Shown here: piece after piece, positions 56,165 to 64,000 of the stretch
Layout: each line of letters begins with the position of its first letter
How positions within the stretch are numbered: position 1 is the stretch's first letter
Source of the DNA: Rhizobium viscosum
GTDB lineage: Bacteria; Pseudomonadota; Alphaproteobacteria; Rhizobiales; Rhizobiaceae
NCBI RefSeq assembly: GCF_014873945.1
Contig: NZ_JADBEC010000001.1
Location: 310,001 to 374,000 of the forward strand
Direction of reading: 5' to 3'
Length of the DNA: 64,000 nt
Notes under the pieces: generated by a model
Told to the model about the DNA's origin: nothing
The model's input: the letters and a program-made list of their open reading frames with translations, nothing else
Databases searched by the model: none
Program-made: the position numbers and the translations under genes

Positions 56165-56323
56165 ATGGCATTTCGACCGCTGATCTTCGGCGTGCTGTTC
56201 ATCGCGGTCCTCGTCATGGTCATTTTGAGCATCACCTGGGTGGACAAGTCTCACCCGATCCGCCAGCCGGATCCCCTGGCACCGTCGACGACCCCATCAA
56301 ATCCACCTCCATCCGTGCAATAG
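56165..56323 (+). CDS. small single-span membrane protein
   Basis: 52 aa from the ATG at 56165, AAAGGAAA eight bases upstream. MAFRPLIFGVLFIAVLVMVILSITWV is one hydrophobic helix, followed by a proline/serine-rich tail (QPDPLAPSTTPSNPPPSV). Probably inner membrane with a periplasmic tail. An earlier in-frame ATG (56057) lacks a ribosome site. Family unknown. Confidence 0.55.
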   Translation: MAFRPLIFGVLFIAVLVMVILSITWVDKSHPIRQPDPLAPSTTPSNPPPSVQ

Positions 56324-56369
56324 CCGATCGAGCGTGAACGAGCCGACCTGGAAGTGACTGCAAATCGTC

Positions 56370-56981
56370 TCACCGGACGAAGCGCAGAACACTTTCCTCG
56401 ATATTGCGAAGCAGTTTTGTTCGCTCGGCAGCATCGTCGCCGATGGCATTCTGATTTACGACACCGTGCAAAGCGTTGAATAGGAATATGGCGGTGAATG
56501 CCGGCTCCCTTAGTGACCAAGCTCCCTCACGGCATCCTGCTGCAAGCAATTGCTGGAGACTATCGATCAGGATGTTGCTCGTCAGGCCCTCGCGGCTGGG
56601 AGGCGGAGCAGCAGCAAAGACGAGATTGTGCAGGCGCGCCGCGTCCAAATAGCCCACGGCACAGGCTTTTGCCCAAGCCGTCAACTTGCCGTTCCAGTCG
56701 CCCTTATGCTGTTTACCTACTTCTTCCACGATGCCGTTCAGAAGCTTCTGAACGAAGCGGGTCCGCAATGCTTCGATGACATCCGCCTTCGAGGAGAAAT
56801 GAAGGTAAAAGGCGCCCTTCGAGACGGCAGCGCCCTGGGTGATCTCCTCGATCGTCGTATGCTCCACCCCCTTGTCGAGGAATAGGCGTTCGGCCACGAG
56901 CATAAGATCGTCCCGCCTTTCCTCGGCTGGTTTGGTTCTTGGCCTGCCGGCGACGCGTGATGTCATCGGAAAGTCCGTCAA
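56370..56981 (-). CDS. TetR family transcriptional regulator
   Basis: 203 aa. N-terminal HTH: DDLMLVAERLFLDKGVEHTTIEEITQGAAVSKGAFYLHFSSKADVIEAL (about 24-72), followed by a C-terminal helical ligand domain. Its ATG overlaps the stop of the DinB-like gene (ATGA, 56978-56981), so the two form one operon. A perfect inverted repeat lies upstream of that operon, suggesting autoregulation. Confidence 0.93.
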   Translation of the reverse strand: MTDFPMTSRVAGRPRTKPAEERRDDLMLVAERLFLDKGVEHTTIEEITQGAAVSKGAFYLHFSSKADVIEALRTRFVQKLLNGIVEEVGKQHKGDWNGKLTAWAKACAVGYLDAARLHNLVFAAAPPPSREGLTSNILIDSLQQLLAAGCREGAWSLREPAFTAIFLFNALHGVVNQNAIGDDAAERTKLLRNIEESVLRFVR

Positions 56982-57484
56982 TGCCCGCGCCGCTGAGGCT
57001 CCGCCCGGTGCAGGTAGCCTGCGAATACGTCACGCATAGCAGTGTTTTCAATGTCGGGCAAAAGACGGCCGATCTCCCCGCGATGATAACCGCTATGGGT
57101 GATGACATGGGCCAGCATCTCCTCCCGCGACATGTGGCCCTGCCCGCCATCGGTAAAAGTGAAGTCGATCGTCTCTTCGAGCTCCTCAGGCGTCACCTGC
57201 ACCATATAGTCCAGATACCACCTGTCGGTTTTCCTGATCGCGGAAGCGAGATCCCCAAAAGCTGGCGGCTCGCCGGTCCAACTCGCCGTATAGCCATGCG
57301 GCTCCTTCTGCAGGTTGGCAGCGAAAATCCTGTCTACAAGTTGAGCGTGATTGAGAACACGAAAAGCGGACTGGAGGTTTTCCGATGGATTGTTTTCGGG
57401 AAAAGCAGCAAGCGCGGTCAGAAGTTCCTCATCGACGCTGGCCTTATATTGAAAGAGAGAGGTCAGGAGTGTTTTTGCAGACAT
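56978..57484 (-). CDS. DinB family protein
   Basis: 168 aa from the ATG at 57484 (GGAG six bases upstream; another in-frame ATG lies 12 bases further up). DinB/YfiT four-helix fold with three histidines expected to bind metal: NHAQLVDRIF (about 50), THSGYHRGEIGRLLPD (about 132-145). Members include thiol-dependent transferases, but most are uncharacterised. First gene of a two-gene operon with a TetR regulator. The regulator presumably controls both genes. Confidence 0.9.
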   Translation of the reverse strand: MSAKTLLTSLFQYKASVDEELLTALAAFPENNPSENLQSAFRVLNHAQLVDRIFAANLQKEPHGYTASWTGEPPAFGDLASAIRKTDRWYLDYMVQVTPEELEETIDFTFTDGGQGHMSREEMLAHVITHSGYHRGEIGRLLPDIENTAMRDVFAGYLHRAEPQRRGH

Positions 57485-57523
57485 GGCGAACTCCATCGCG
57501 GTAACTGATGATAATCTCTTAAA

Positions 57524-57548
57524 TTATTGACTGTCGGTCAGTCAATAA
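57524..57548 (-). promoter_or_regulatory. TetR-type operator upstream of the DinB-TetR operon
   Basis: TTATTGACTG, TCGGT, CAGTCAATAA: perfect inverted repeat of 10-base arms around a 5-base centre, 40 bases before the DinB start. Read on the minus strand, TTGACT (57540-57545) with TTAAGA 17 bases on could be a promoter partly inside it. The repeat is seen directly; TetR binding is inferred from position. Confidence 0.75.
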
Positions 57549-57577
57549 GGCTTCAAGTGTGTGAATATGGATCAAAT

Positions 57578-57618
57578 AAAAATCCCGCCGCAAACTCGAA
57601 GGTTGCGACGGGTTTTTA
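57578..57618. terminator. bidirectional terminator downstream of the Trp/Arg-rich protein gene
   Basis: AAAAATCCCGCCGCAA pairs with TTGCGACGGGTTTTT across an 8-base loop; the A run on one side gives the U-tract on the other strand. It serves the minus-strand gene ending at 57654. Confidence 0.75.
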
Positions 57619-57653
57619 TTAGGAGTTGGAAAATAGCTTGCCTCGGTCAGCAA

Positions 57654-58001
57654 TCAGCTGCGGTAGCGCCAATAGGGTCCGTCATGATGGCGACGCCAAT
57701 AATGACGCTCACGCCAACGCTCTTCCTGCCACGGGCTCCAGCGGCGTTCATAACCCCAGGCCGGACGCCAGTAGCGACGTTCGCGCCAATGGCGACGCTC
57801 GCGCCAGTCGCGGCGATCACCCCAATCACGGTCGCCCCGATCTCGATCACCCCAATCTCGATCACCGCCGCGGACCTGGATCACATCGCTCTGTTGTGAG
57901 GCTGCCGGACGGTCGAGAGGGATGGCCGCAGCCGGAGCAACGGCGGAAAACAAAGTACCGGCCGAAAGGGCGGCTGCTAGGAGAAAACTGGAGATCCTCA
58001 T
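57654..58001 (-). CDS. exported Trp/Arg/Asp-rich repetitive protein
   Basis: 115 aa with a signal peptide (SSFLLAAALSAGTLFSAVAPAAA, cleaved near residue 27). The mature part is dominated by short repeats (DRDWG, RDWRERRHWRERRYW, then EERWRERHYWRR), with many Trp, Arg, His and Tyr residues. It has no cysteine. This composition resembles small periplasmic or outer-surface rhizobial proteins of unknown role, such as some RcnB-like or BA14K-like proteins, but no defined family motif is present. Single gene. Confidence 0.65.
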   Translation of the reverse strand: MRISSFLLAAALSAGTLFSAVAPAAAIPLDRPAASQQSDVIQVRGGDRDWGDRDRGDRDWGDRRDWRERRHWRERRYWRPAWGYERRWSPWQEERWRERHYWRRHHDGPYWRYRS

Positions 58002-58107
58002 GGCTCACTTCCTCGTTTCTGATGAAGCGAAAATGACCTGATGCTCCTGAATCGCCGCTGAATCGACCCTTCAGTCTCTGTTCATGTAATGGAATGGCGC
58101 GGAAAAC

Positions 58108-58183
<76 letters not shown>

Positions 58184-58368
58184 AATGGCTGCGAAGTAGC
58201 AGATTCTGATCTTTTGTAAAGAAAATTTGCCCTTTTCGGCAGCTCGGCAACGCTATCCACAGCGGGATGTCGATCAACGCTATGATTGGAACTTCACCCG
58301 CAACGCAAAACGTCTTGTCGTACAGGCCCTTTATCCTTTAGCTAGAGCAGCATAACAAAGGGCATTGC

Positions 58369-59142
58369 ATGGGCCGGTCATTTCAGACGCTTTCTTTTAT
58401 CGCCTCGCCGACCACCGAGGCACTCGCCGCGCGGGATGAACTGATTCGCCTTTACGGCGATGTGCCTGCAAATGAGGCCGATGTCATCGTCGCGCTCGGC
58501 GGCGACGGATTCATGCTTCAGACGCTGCACAGCACGATGAACAGCGGCAAGCTCGTCTACGGGATGAATTGCGGCTCGGTCGGCTTTCTGATGAACGATT
58601 ACAAGACCGCCGACCTGCAGGACCGCATCTGTGCCGCCGTCGAGAACGCGTTTCATCCACTGAAGATGACGACATCCAATGCCGACGGCAGCAGTTCCTC
58701 GGCGCTTGCGATCAACGAGGTCTATCTTTTCCGGCAATCCTATCAGGCAGCGAAACTCAGGGTGGAAATCGACGGACACGTGCGGCTGGAGGAATTGATC
58801 TGCGATGGCTTGATGGTGGCAACACCTGCAGGCTCGACCGCCTACAATCTTTCGGCCCACGGCCCGATCCTGCCGCTTGACGCGCCCCTCCTCGCCATGA
58901 CGCCGGTCAGCGCCTTCCGGCCGCGGCGCTGGCGCGGAGCGCTGCTTCCCAACCGGGTGACCGTCGACATCCATATATTGGAAGCCGAGAAGCGGCCCGT
59001 GAATGCGGTCGCCGACAATACTGAGATCAAATCCATACTGCATGTGCGCATCGCCCAGTCCGAGGACATGACCGCACGCATTCTTTCCGATCCCGACCGC
59101 TCCTGGTCGGACAGGATTCTGGCAGAACAGTTCGAGGATTGA
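58369..59142 (+). CDS. nadK: NAD kinase
   Basis: 257 aa, ATP-dependent phosphorylation of NAD to NADP. The GGDG motif is in VIVALGGDGFMLQTL (about 41-55), followed by GMNCGSVGFLMND (about 65-77). The catalytic Asp of GGDG and the NE/D motif region AINEVYLFRQS and CDGLMVATPAGSTAYNLSAHGPIL are intact. The gene is 2 bases before the exported protein gene, so they share a transcript. Confidence 0.97.
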   Translation: MGRSFQTLSFIASPTTEALAARDELIRLYGDVPANEADVIVALGGDGFMLQTLHSTMNSGKLVYGMNCGSVGFLMNDYKTADLQDRICAAVENAFHPLKMTTSNADGSSSSALAINEVYLFRQSYQAAKLRVEIDGHVRLEELICDGLMVATPAGSTAYNLSAHGPILPLDAPLLAMTPVSAFRPRRWRGALLPNRVTVDIHILEAEKRPVNAVADNTEIKSILHVRIAQSEDMTARILSDPDRSWSDRILAEQFED

Positions 59143-59143
59143 A

Positions 59144-59671
59144 ATGATGGCGATGCGGCAAGCATTCATGACGGCGCTCCTCGTTTCCGGCTGGGCGATC
59201 GCCGCCGAGGCGCAGACCGTTCATGACGATATCCTGCCGGCCTCGGTCATCTTCGCGACCAGCACCGGCTATTGGGAAGACGACGGCAATTCGCTGCCGG
59301 TCGAGCGTGCCCCGACAACCACGCAAAGCGTCAGCACCCAAAATGTGAGCGAGGGGGATGCCAAGCAGCGGCACGGCTATTACAAGCTTTTCGCCGTGCG
59401 CCAGCCGGACAAGACCTCCAAGGTCTTTCTGCAACAGATCGCGCAGAGAGACGCCGGACCTGCCATCATTTCAACGGTCGAACTGCAGGAAATCAGCGAT
59501 CTCAAGCCCTATGTTACCGACATCCGACCCGAAAACTCTACCGGTTTCATCAAGGAACCGGGCCTTTTCGCCACGGTCTATCTGAAGACCGATCCAGCCG
59601 CCGAATCCGATGGCTGGACGGTGCTGATAGACGAGTTTGGGGACATTACCGTGGAGAAAGCGACCAACTGA
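59144..59671 (+). CDS. exported protein of unknown function
   Basis: 175 aa. A signal peptide ends near AEAQ (residue 24). The mature part is beta-rich and polar: DDILPASVIFATSTGYWED, KQRHGYYKLFAVRQPDKTSKVFLQQIAQRD, GFIKEPGLFATVYLKTD. It has no cysteine and no recognised motif. Starts 2 bases after the nadK stop, with ATG ATG in tandem. Appears to be a rhizobial conserved protein, but I cannot name the family. Confidence 0.7.
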   Translation: MMAMRQAFMTALLVSGWAIAAEAQTVHDDILPASVIFATSTGYWEDDGNSLPVERAPTTTQSVSTQNVSEGDAKQRHGYYKLFAVRQPDKTSKVFLQQIAQRDAGPAIISTVELQEISDLKPYVTDIRPENSTGFIKEPGLFATVYLKTDPAAESDGWTVLIDEFGDITVEKATN

Positions 59672-59701
59672 GCGTCGCAGGCTATTCATCGGGACTAAGC
59701 C

Positions 59702-60721
59702 ATGAAACTCGGCTTTCGCGAAGGCGTTCTCCACGACGAGACGCGGCCGGACTGGGACGAGACCGGTCCAAGACCTGTCCGCTGGTCCCTATGGTATCCG
59801 GCAATCGACGAATCGATCGAATCCGAAATCCCGGGACGAAGCTGGTTCAGAAGGGCCGCTGTCGCCAGCGATGCGCCCGTTCAGCCGGCGACGAAGCCCT
59901 ACCCGCTGGTACTGCTGTCGCATGGCACCGGTGGCTCGGCTGCAGGGCTGGAATGGCTCGCCCGCCGCCTGGTCGATCGTGGATTTATCGCGCTCGGCGT
60001 CGACCACCACGGCAATACCGGCGGCGAAGCCTATCGCGCCGAGGGCTTTGCCTGCCTTTGGGAGCGCGCGCCCGATCTGAGCCTCATGCTCGATCGCCGA
60101 AAAGACTGGCAGGGTGATCTTGCCGGGCATATCGATATCAAGAGCGTATTCGCCGCCGGCTTTTCAGCAGGAGCCTATACGGTAATGCTGCTTCTCGGCG
60201 CGGTCGCGCAATTTTCGCAGTTCGAACAATCCAGATTGAAGCCTGGGGGGCCGCGCGGCCCGAGGGAATTTCCTGACCTCGCCGATCATATTCGGTCGCT
60301 GCTTGGCACGAGCACGGCATTTCGCGATTCATGGTCGCGGATGTCGCAATCCTATCGCGACGACAGGATCAGGGCCGCGCTGGTCTGCGCGCCAGGTCGA
60401 TCTATCCGCGGCTTCAGCGAAGAGAGCCTGGAAGCCATCAATAAGCCTGCCCTCATTCTGGTCGGCGATGCCGACAACACCGCCCCGGTCGAAGAATGTT
60501 CGAAATGGCTGCATGCGCGGCTCGATCGAAGCACCTTCCGAATGCTTCCGGGCGGGCTTGGGCACTATGTCTTTCTGCCCGAGGGCAGTCCGTTGGGCCT
60601 TGCCTTTGCAGAGCATCTCTTTGTCGATCCTGCCGGCATCGAGCGTGCGGCTGTCCACGATGAGATCGCCGAGCGATCGGGTGTATTCTTTCACGGAATA
60701 GACATTCCAGCGGACGTTTGA
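59702..60721 (+). CDS. alpha/beta hydrolase (dienelactone hydrolase / PAF-acetylhydrolase-like)
   Basis: 339 aa. VLLSHGTGGSAAGLEWLARRL (about 70-90) forms the oxyanion region, GFSAGAY (about 158-164) is the nucleophile elbow with the Ser, LILVGDADNTAPVEE holds the acid, and GGLGHYVFL gives the His. The triad appears complete, unlike the hydrolase at 185. No signal peptide, so cytoplasmic. Substrate not known. It may be co-transcribed with nadK and the exported protein, 30 bases upstream. Confidence 0.88.
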   Translation: MKLGFREGVLHDETRPDWDETGPRPVRWSLWYPAIDESIESEIPGRSWFRRAAVASDAPVQPATKPYPLVLLSHGTGGSAAGLEWLARRLVDRGFIALGVDHHGNTGGEAYRAEGFACLWERAPDLSLMLDRRKDWQGDLAGHIDIKSVFAAGFSAGAYTVMLLLGAVAQFSQFEQSRLKPGGPRGPREFPDLADHIRSLLGTSTAFRDSWSRMSQSYRDDRIRAALVCAPGRSIRGFSEESLEAINKPALILVGDADNTAPVEECSKWLHARLDRSTFRMLPGGLGHYVFLPEGSPLGLAFAEHLFVDPAGIERAAVHDEIAERSGVFFHGIDIPADV

Positions 60722-60725
60722 AAAA

Positions 60726-60750
60726 GAAAAAGCCCCGTTTCCAGGGCTTT
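60726..60750. terminator. bidirectional terminator between the hydrolase and prfB
   Basis: AAAGCCC / GGGCTTT with an 8-base loop (60729-60750). The minus strand continues GGGGCTTTTTCTTTTT, a good U-tract for prfB; the plus strand has CTTTCTGTC. Confidence 0.8.
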
Positions 60751-60773
60751 CTGTCTCAATCTGTCCTTACCGC

Positions 60774-61905
60774 TCAGTCGACGTCGTCGACGACAGCATC
60801 GGCTGCGCCACTGATGCGGTGAGCAAGTGCCGCTTCCATGAACTCGTTCAGGTCGCCATCGAGTACGTCATCGGGAGCAGTGCTCGCAACGCCGGTACGC
60901 AGGTCCTTCACGAGCTGGTAGGGCTGCAGAACGTAGGAGCGGATCTGGTGGCCCCAGCCGATATCCGTCTTGGAAGCGGCTTCGGCGTTGGCCGCCTCTT
61001 CGCGCTTCTTCAACTCGGCTTCATACATGCGGGCACGCAACATTTCCCACGCCTTAGCGCGGTTCTTGTGCTGCGAGCGTTCCTGCTGGCAGGCGACGAC
61101 GATGCCGGTCGGGATATGGGTGATACGCACGGCCGAGTCCGTCGTGTTGACGTGCTGACCGCCGGCGCCCGACGAACGGTAGGTATCGATGCGGCAATCG
61201 CTTTCGTTGATCTCGATGTTGATCGAGTCGTCAACAACCGGATAGACCCAGATCGACGAGAAGGATGTATGGCGGCGCGCGTTGCTGTCATAGGGCGAGA
61301 TGCGCACGAGGCGATGCACGCCTGATTCCGTCTTCAGCCAGCCATAGGCATTGTGGCCCTTGACCAGCAGGGTCGCGGACTTGATGCCGGCTTCTTCGCC
61401 GTCATGCACTTCCATCAGTTCGACCTTGAAGCGCTGGCGCTCGGCCCAGCGGGTGTACATGCGCAGAAGCATGTTCGCCCAGTCCTGGCTCTCCGTACCG
61501 CCGGCACCGGAATGAACTTCCAGATAGGTGTCGTTGCCGTCGGCTTCACCCGACAGCATGGCTTCGACCTGCCTGCGGGCAGCCTCGGCCTGCAGGCCTT
61601 TCAGCGCGTCTTCGGCTTCCTTGACGATGCCCTCGTCGCCTTCTTCCTCGCCGAGTTCGACAAGCTCGATATTGTCGGAAAGCTGCTGCTCCAGTGCCTT
61701 GACGCCGTTGATGCCGTCATCGAGCTGCTGGCGCTCGCGCATCAGCTTCTGGGCTTCCTGCGCATCGTTCCAGAGGTTGGGGTCCTCTGCCTTGTTGTTC
61801 AACCAGTCCAGTCGTCTTACCGCCTGGTCCCAGTCAAAGATGCCTCCTCAGCAGGGTGATAGCCTGCTTGGTTTCATCGACTACGTTCTGGATTTCCGCT
61901 CGCAT
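60774..61905 (-). CDS. prfB: peptide chain release factor 2, with +1 programmed frameshift
   Basis: 376 aa if frameshifted. The first 23 codons start at ATG 61905 ([15 protein letters not shown]) and reach an in-frame TGA at 61834-61836; the rest (353 codons) continues in the +1 frame to 60774. The site is AGGAGG, CAT, CTT, TGAC at 61833-61848. The catalytic GGQ is at about 248-250 ([10 protein letters not shown]). The stop-recognition tripeptide reads SPY at about 203-205 where E. coli RF2 has SPF. RF2 terminates at UGA and UAA. Downstream of the PBP gene by 120 bases. Confidence 0.97.
61833..61848 (-). promoter_or_regulatory. prfB autoregulatory frameshift signal
   Basis: Minus strand AGGAGG (61843-61848), CAT, CTT (61837-61839), TGA (61834-61836), C. 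It has the internal Shine-Dalgarno three bases before the slippery CTT, exactly as in the enterobacterial site. Low RF2 makes ribosomes pause at TGA and slip forward, restoring synthesis. Confidence 0.96.
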
Positions 61906-62025
61906 TTTCCTGCTTCTTTGCTTCGGTATTCTGTGAGTGCCGGGGTATTCTGCAAAGCTCGTGACATAGAGACGCCCGCCGCGGATGTAAAGAGCCGTGG
62001 CGGGTGCAAAGGAAATCGGTCTCGA

Positions 62026-64000
62026 TCAGAACAGGCCGGGCGTGTTGGTCTGGACCGCCTGGTTTGCTTGCGGCGACGTGCGCAGGATTTCTTCCGGCGC
62101 CATCGTGCCGTCCATGCCGATGACGGAGAAACTGTCAGCCGGGCCAGTGCCCGGTTTGAAGGCTTCGATGATGGTGCCCGGCTCGCCGTCTACAGCAGCC
62201 ATGCCGGTCTTGCGGTTGATCGCGATCATGTTCATGCCGGCCGGGACCACGAATTTGGATTCTGGCATGTCCTTGACGGCCGCCTGCATGAATTCATTGA
62301 AGATTGGCGCTGAGAGAACGCCACCTGTACCGCCGCGGCCAAGCGGGGCCGGCGTATCGAAGCCCAGGTAGAGGCCGGCAACCAGGTCCGGCGTGAAGCC
62401 GACGAACCAGGCGTCCTTTTCATCGTTGGTCGTACCGGTCTTGCCAGCAACGTCACGGCCCGAAAGATCGACCTTGCCGGCAGCCGTACCGCGCTGGATG
62501 ACGCCCTGCATCATCGAGGTGATCTGGTAGGAGGTCATCGGATCGAGAACCTGCTCGCGGTTGTCGACGATGTTGGGTTCTTCCTGGTTCTGCCAGTCGC
62601 CGGCATTGCAGCCTTCGCAGAGACGTTCCTCATGCCTGAAAATCGTCTTGCCGTAACGGTCCTGGATGCGGTCAACCAGCGTCGGCTTGATCTGCTTGCC
62701 GCCGTTAGCGATGACTGAATATGCCGAAACCATGCGCAGCACCGTCGTTTCGCCCGAACCGAGCGACATGGCGAGCAGCGGCGGCATCTTGTCGTAGACG
62801 CCGAAGCGTTCAGCGTATTCGGCAACAATATTCATGCCGAGGTCATTGGCGAGGCGCACCGTCATCAGGTTGCGCGAATTCTCGATACCGGAGCGCAGCG
62901 TCGAGGGGCCGCCGACTTCGCCGCCGTAGTTTTCCGGCTTCCAGACCTGACCGCCCGAAACGATCTCGATCGGCGCGTCCATGATGACCGAGGCGGGCGT
63001 ATAGCCGTTGTCCATGGCAGCGGCGTAAACGAAGGGCTTGAAGGAGGAACCCGGCTGGCGCATGGCCTGCGTGGCGCGATTGAATTCCGACTGGGCATAG
63101 GAGAAGCCCCCGACCATGGCGAGAACGCGGCCCGTCTTCGGGTCCATGGCGACGAGACCACCCTGTACCTTCGGCGGCTGACGCAAGCGATAGGAGGTCG
63201 AATTGTCGCCGCCGAGACGCTCGACGTAGACGACATCTCCGGCCGAGACGGCGCCGACCGGCGACTTCGTCGTCTTGCGGTCGCCGGCGGCGGAGCGGAA
63301 TGCCCACTGCATGTCCTTGGCTGCAATCGAACCACGCTCGCGTTCGGCTGCGACCTTGCCGCCTCCATCCTTGGGCGGCTGGAGGCCGATATCGACGCTG
63401 TCACTGGAAACGGCGAGCACGACCGCCAGTCGCCATTCCGGCACGTCCGAGAGAGCGGGTACTTCGGCGAGCGACGGACCCCAGTCGCCAGACGTGCTGA
63501 TCTGCTTGATCGGTCCGTGGAAACCACGGCGCTCGTCGTAATTGGTCAGGCCATCCTGCAGCGCCTTGCGCGCAAAGAGCTGCATCTGCGGATCGAGCGA
63601 GGTGCGCACCGAAAGGCCGCCTTCATAAAGTGACTTCTCACCATACTGATCGATGAGCTGGCGACGGACGGCCTCGGCGAAGTAATCGGAAGCAAAAAGA
63701 GACGGTCCGCTGTTGCGGGCGGTGACGCCGAGCGGCTGCTTCTTGGCATCCTCGCCGTCGCTCTGGCTCACGTATCCGTTCTCGACCATGCGGTCGATGA
63801 CCCAGTTGCGGCGTTCGAGCGCGGCGTCCGGATGGCGGAAGGGATGGTAGTTGGCCGGGCCCTTCGGCAGCGATGCGAGATAAGCAGATTCAGCAATCGT
63901 CAGCTCGGTAACCGACTTGTTGAAATAGGTCAGCGAGGCGCTGCCGATGCCGTAGGAGTTCAGGCCGAAAAAGATCTCGTTGAGATAAAGCTCGAGGATC
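62026..64000 (-). CDS. class A penicillin-binding protein 1A-type (5' end outside window)
   Basis: The window holds about 657 C-terminal residues; the gene continues past 64000. The start of the visible part is the end of the glycosyltransferase domain (LELYLNEIFFGLNSYGIGSAS, AESAYLASLPKGPANYHPF). The transpeptidase domain follows: active-site Ser in GSSFKPFVYAAA, SRN in ENSRNLMTV, and KTG in AGKTGTTNDEKDAWFVGF. It polymerises and cross-links peptidoglycan in the periplasm. A hairpin (61975-62004) lies between it and prfB. Likely mrcA/ponA, symbol not fixed. Confidence 0.95.
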   Translation of the reverse strand, partial: ILELYLNEIFFGLNSYGIGSASLTYFNKSVTELTIAESAYLASLPKGPANYHPFRHPDAALERRNWVIDRMVENGYVSQSDGEDAKKQPLGVTARNSGPSLFASDYFAEAVRRQLIDQYGEKSLYEGGLSVRTSLDPQMQLFARKALQDGLTNYDERRGFHGPIKQISTSGDWGPSLAEVPALSDVPEWRLAVVLAVSSDSVDIGLQPPKDGGGKVAAERERGSIAAKDMQWAFRSAAGDRKTTKSPVGAVSAGDVVYVERLGGDNSTSYRLRQPPKVQGGLVAMDPKTGRVLAMVGGFSYAQSEFNRATQAMRQPGSSFKPFVYAAAMDNGYTPASVIMDAPIEIVSGGQVWKPENYGGEVGGPSTLRSGIENSRNLMTVRLANDLGMNIVAEYAERFGVYDKMPPLLAMSLGSGETTVLRMVSAYSVIANGGKQIKPTLVDRIQDRYGKTIFRHEERLCEGCNAGDWQNQEEPNIVDNREQVLDPMTSYQITSMMQGVIQRGTAAGKVDLSGRDVAGKTGTTNDEKDAWFVGFTPDLVAGLYLGFDTPAPLGRGGTGGVLSAPIFNEFMQAAVKDMPESKFVVPAGMNMIAINRKTGMAAVDGEPGTIIEAFKPGTGPADSFSVIGMDGTMAPEEILRTSPQANQAVQTNTPGLF

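Overview
The window is a stretch of chromosome from an alphaproteobacterium of the Rhizobiaceae, most likely genus Rhizobium. The evidence is high GC at third codon positions, ribosomal and RNA polymerase proteins of rhizobial type (RpoA 336 aa, RpoB 1380 aa, RpoC 1403 aa, NusG 176 aa, SecE 66 aa) and the gene order around them. The species cannot be fixed from the sequence alone. No insertion sequence, integrase, prophage or CRISPR array was seen.

Layout. (1) 1-8.2 kb is an accessory block of mostly small transcription units: an HSL-type alpha/beta hydrolase, a lipocalin-like protein, a LysR regulator divergent from a short-chain dehydrogenase, a ketopantoate reductase family protein, a membrane-anchored trypsin-like protein, a DapA-like protein, three small proteins of unknown function and a DUF1883 protein. 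Three of these enzyme-fold proteins lack the catalytic residues of their families. (2) 8.2-18.2 kb holds rarA and a DegP-type protease (overlapping by 4 bases), an LprI-like protein, a MarR regulator divergent from a GFA-type zinc protein with a symmetric operator between them, ilvD, msrPQ, a frameshifted DUF2809 gene, a DUF817 membrane protein and a VOC protein. (3) 18.2-37.6 kb, all on the minus strand, is the str-S10-spc-alpha ribosomal cluster: rpsL, rpsG, fusA, tuf1, rpsJ, rplC/D/W/B, rpsS, rplV, rpsC, rplP, rpmC, rpsQ, rplN/X/E, rpsN, rpsH, rplF/R, rpsE, rpmD, rplO, secY, adk, rpsM, rpsK, rpoA, rplQ. (4) 38.9-51.3 kb, also minus, is rpoC, rpoB, rplL, rplJ, rplA, rplK, nusG, secE and tRNA-Trp, separated from rpsL by a plus-strand 97-codon gene. 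(5) 51.5-58.2 kb has an NAD-dependent epimerase, a second identical EF-Tu gene (tuf2), tRNA-Gly, tRNA-Tyr behind a good sigma-70-type promoter, rlmB, a DinB-TetR operon with its operator, a secreted Trp/Arg-rich protein and tRNA-Thr. (6) 58.4-64 kb has nadK, a secreted protein of unknown function, an alpha/beta hydrolase, prfB with a +1 programmed frameshift, and the 3' part of a class A penicillin-binding protein gene.

How it works together. Regions 3 to 5 carry much of the translation and transcription machinery: ribosomal proteins, three elongation factor genes, tRNAs, RNA polymerase alpha, beta and beta', NusG, and the SecY/SecE translocon. The order tRNA-Tyr, tRNA-Gly, tuf, tRNA-Trp, secE, nusG, rplKAJL, rpoBC resembles the thrU-tyrU-glyT-thrT-tufB-secE-nusG-rpl-rpo arrangement of enterobacteria. 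The wider spacers inside this cluster repeatedly contain perfect or near-perfect hairpins, several with the U-tract of an intrinsic terminator. They probably tune or process the long transcripts. The most noteworthy items are these hairpins, the symmetric MarR operator-promoter with an apparently leaderless marR, the three catalytically degenerate enzyme homologues, the tuf gene conversion tract and the prfB recoding site. No clearly new multi-gene system (defence, secretion or biosynthetic) was found.
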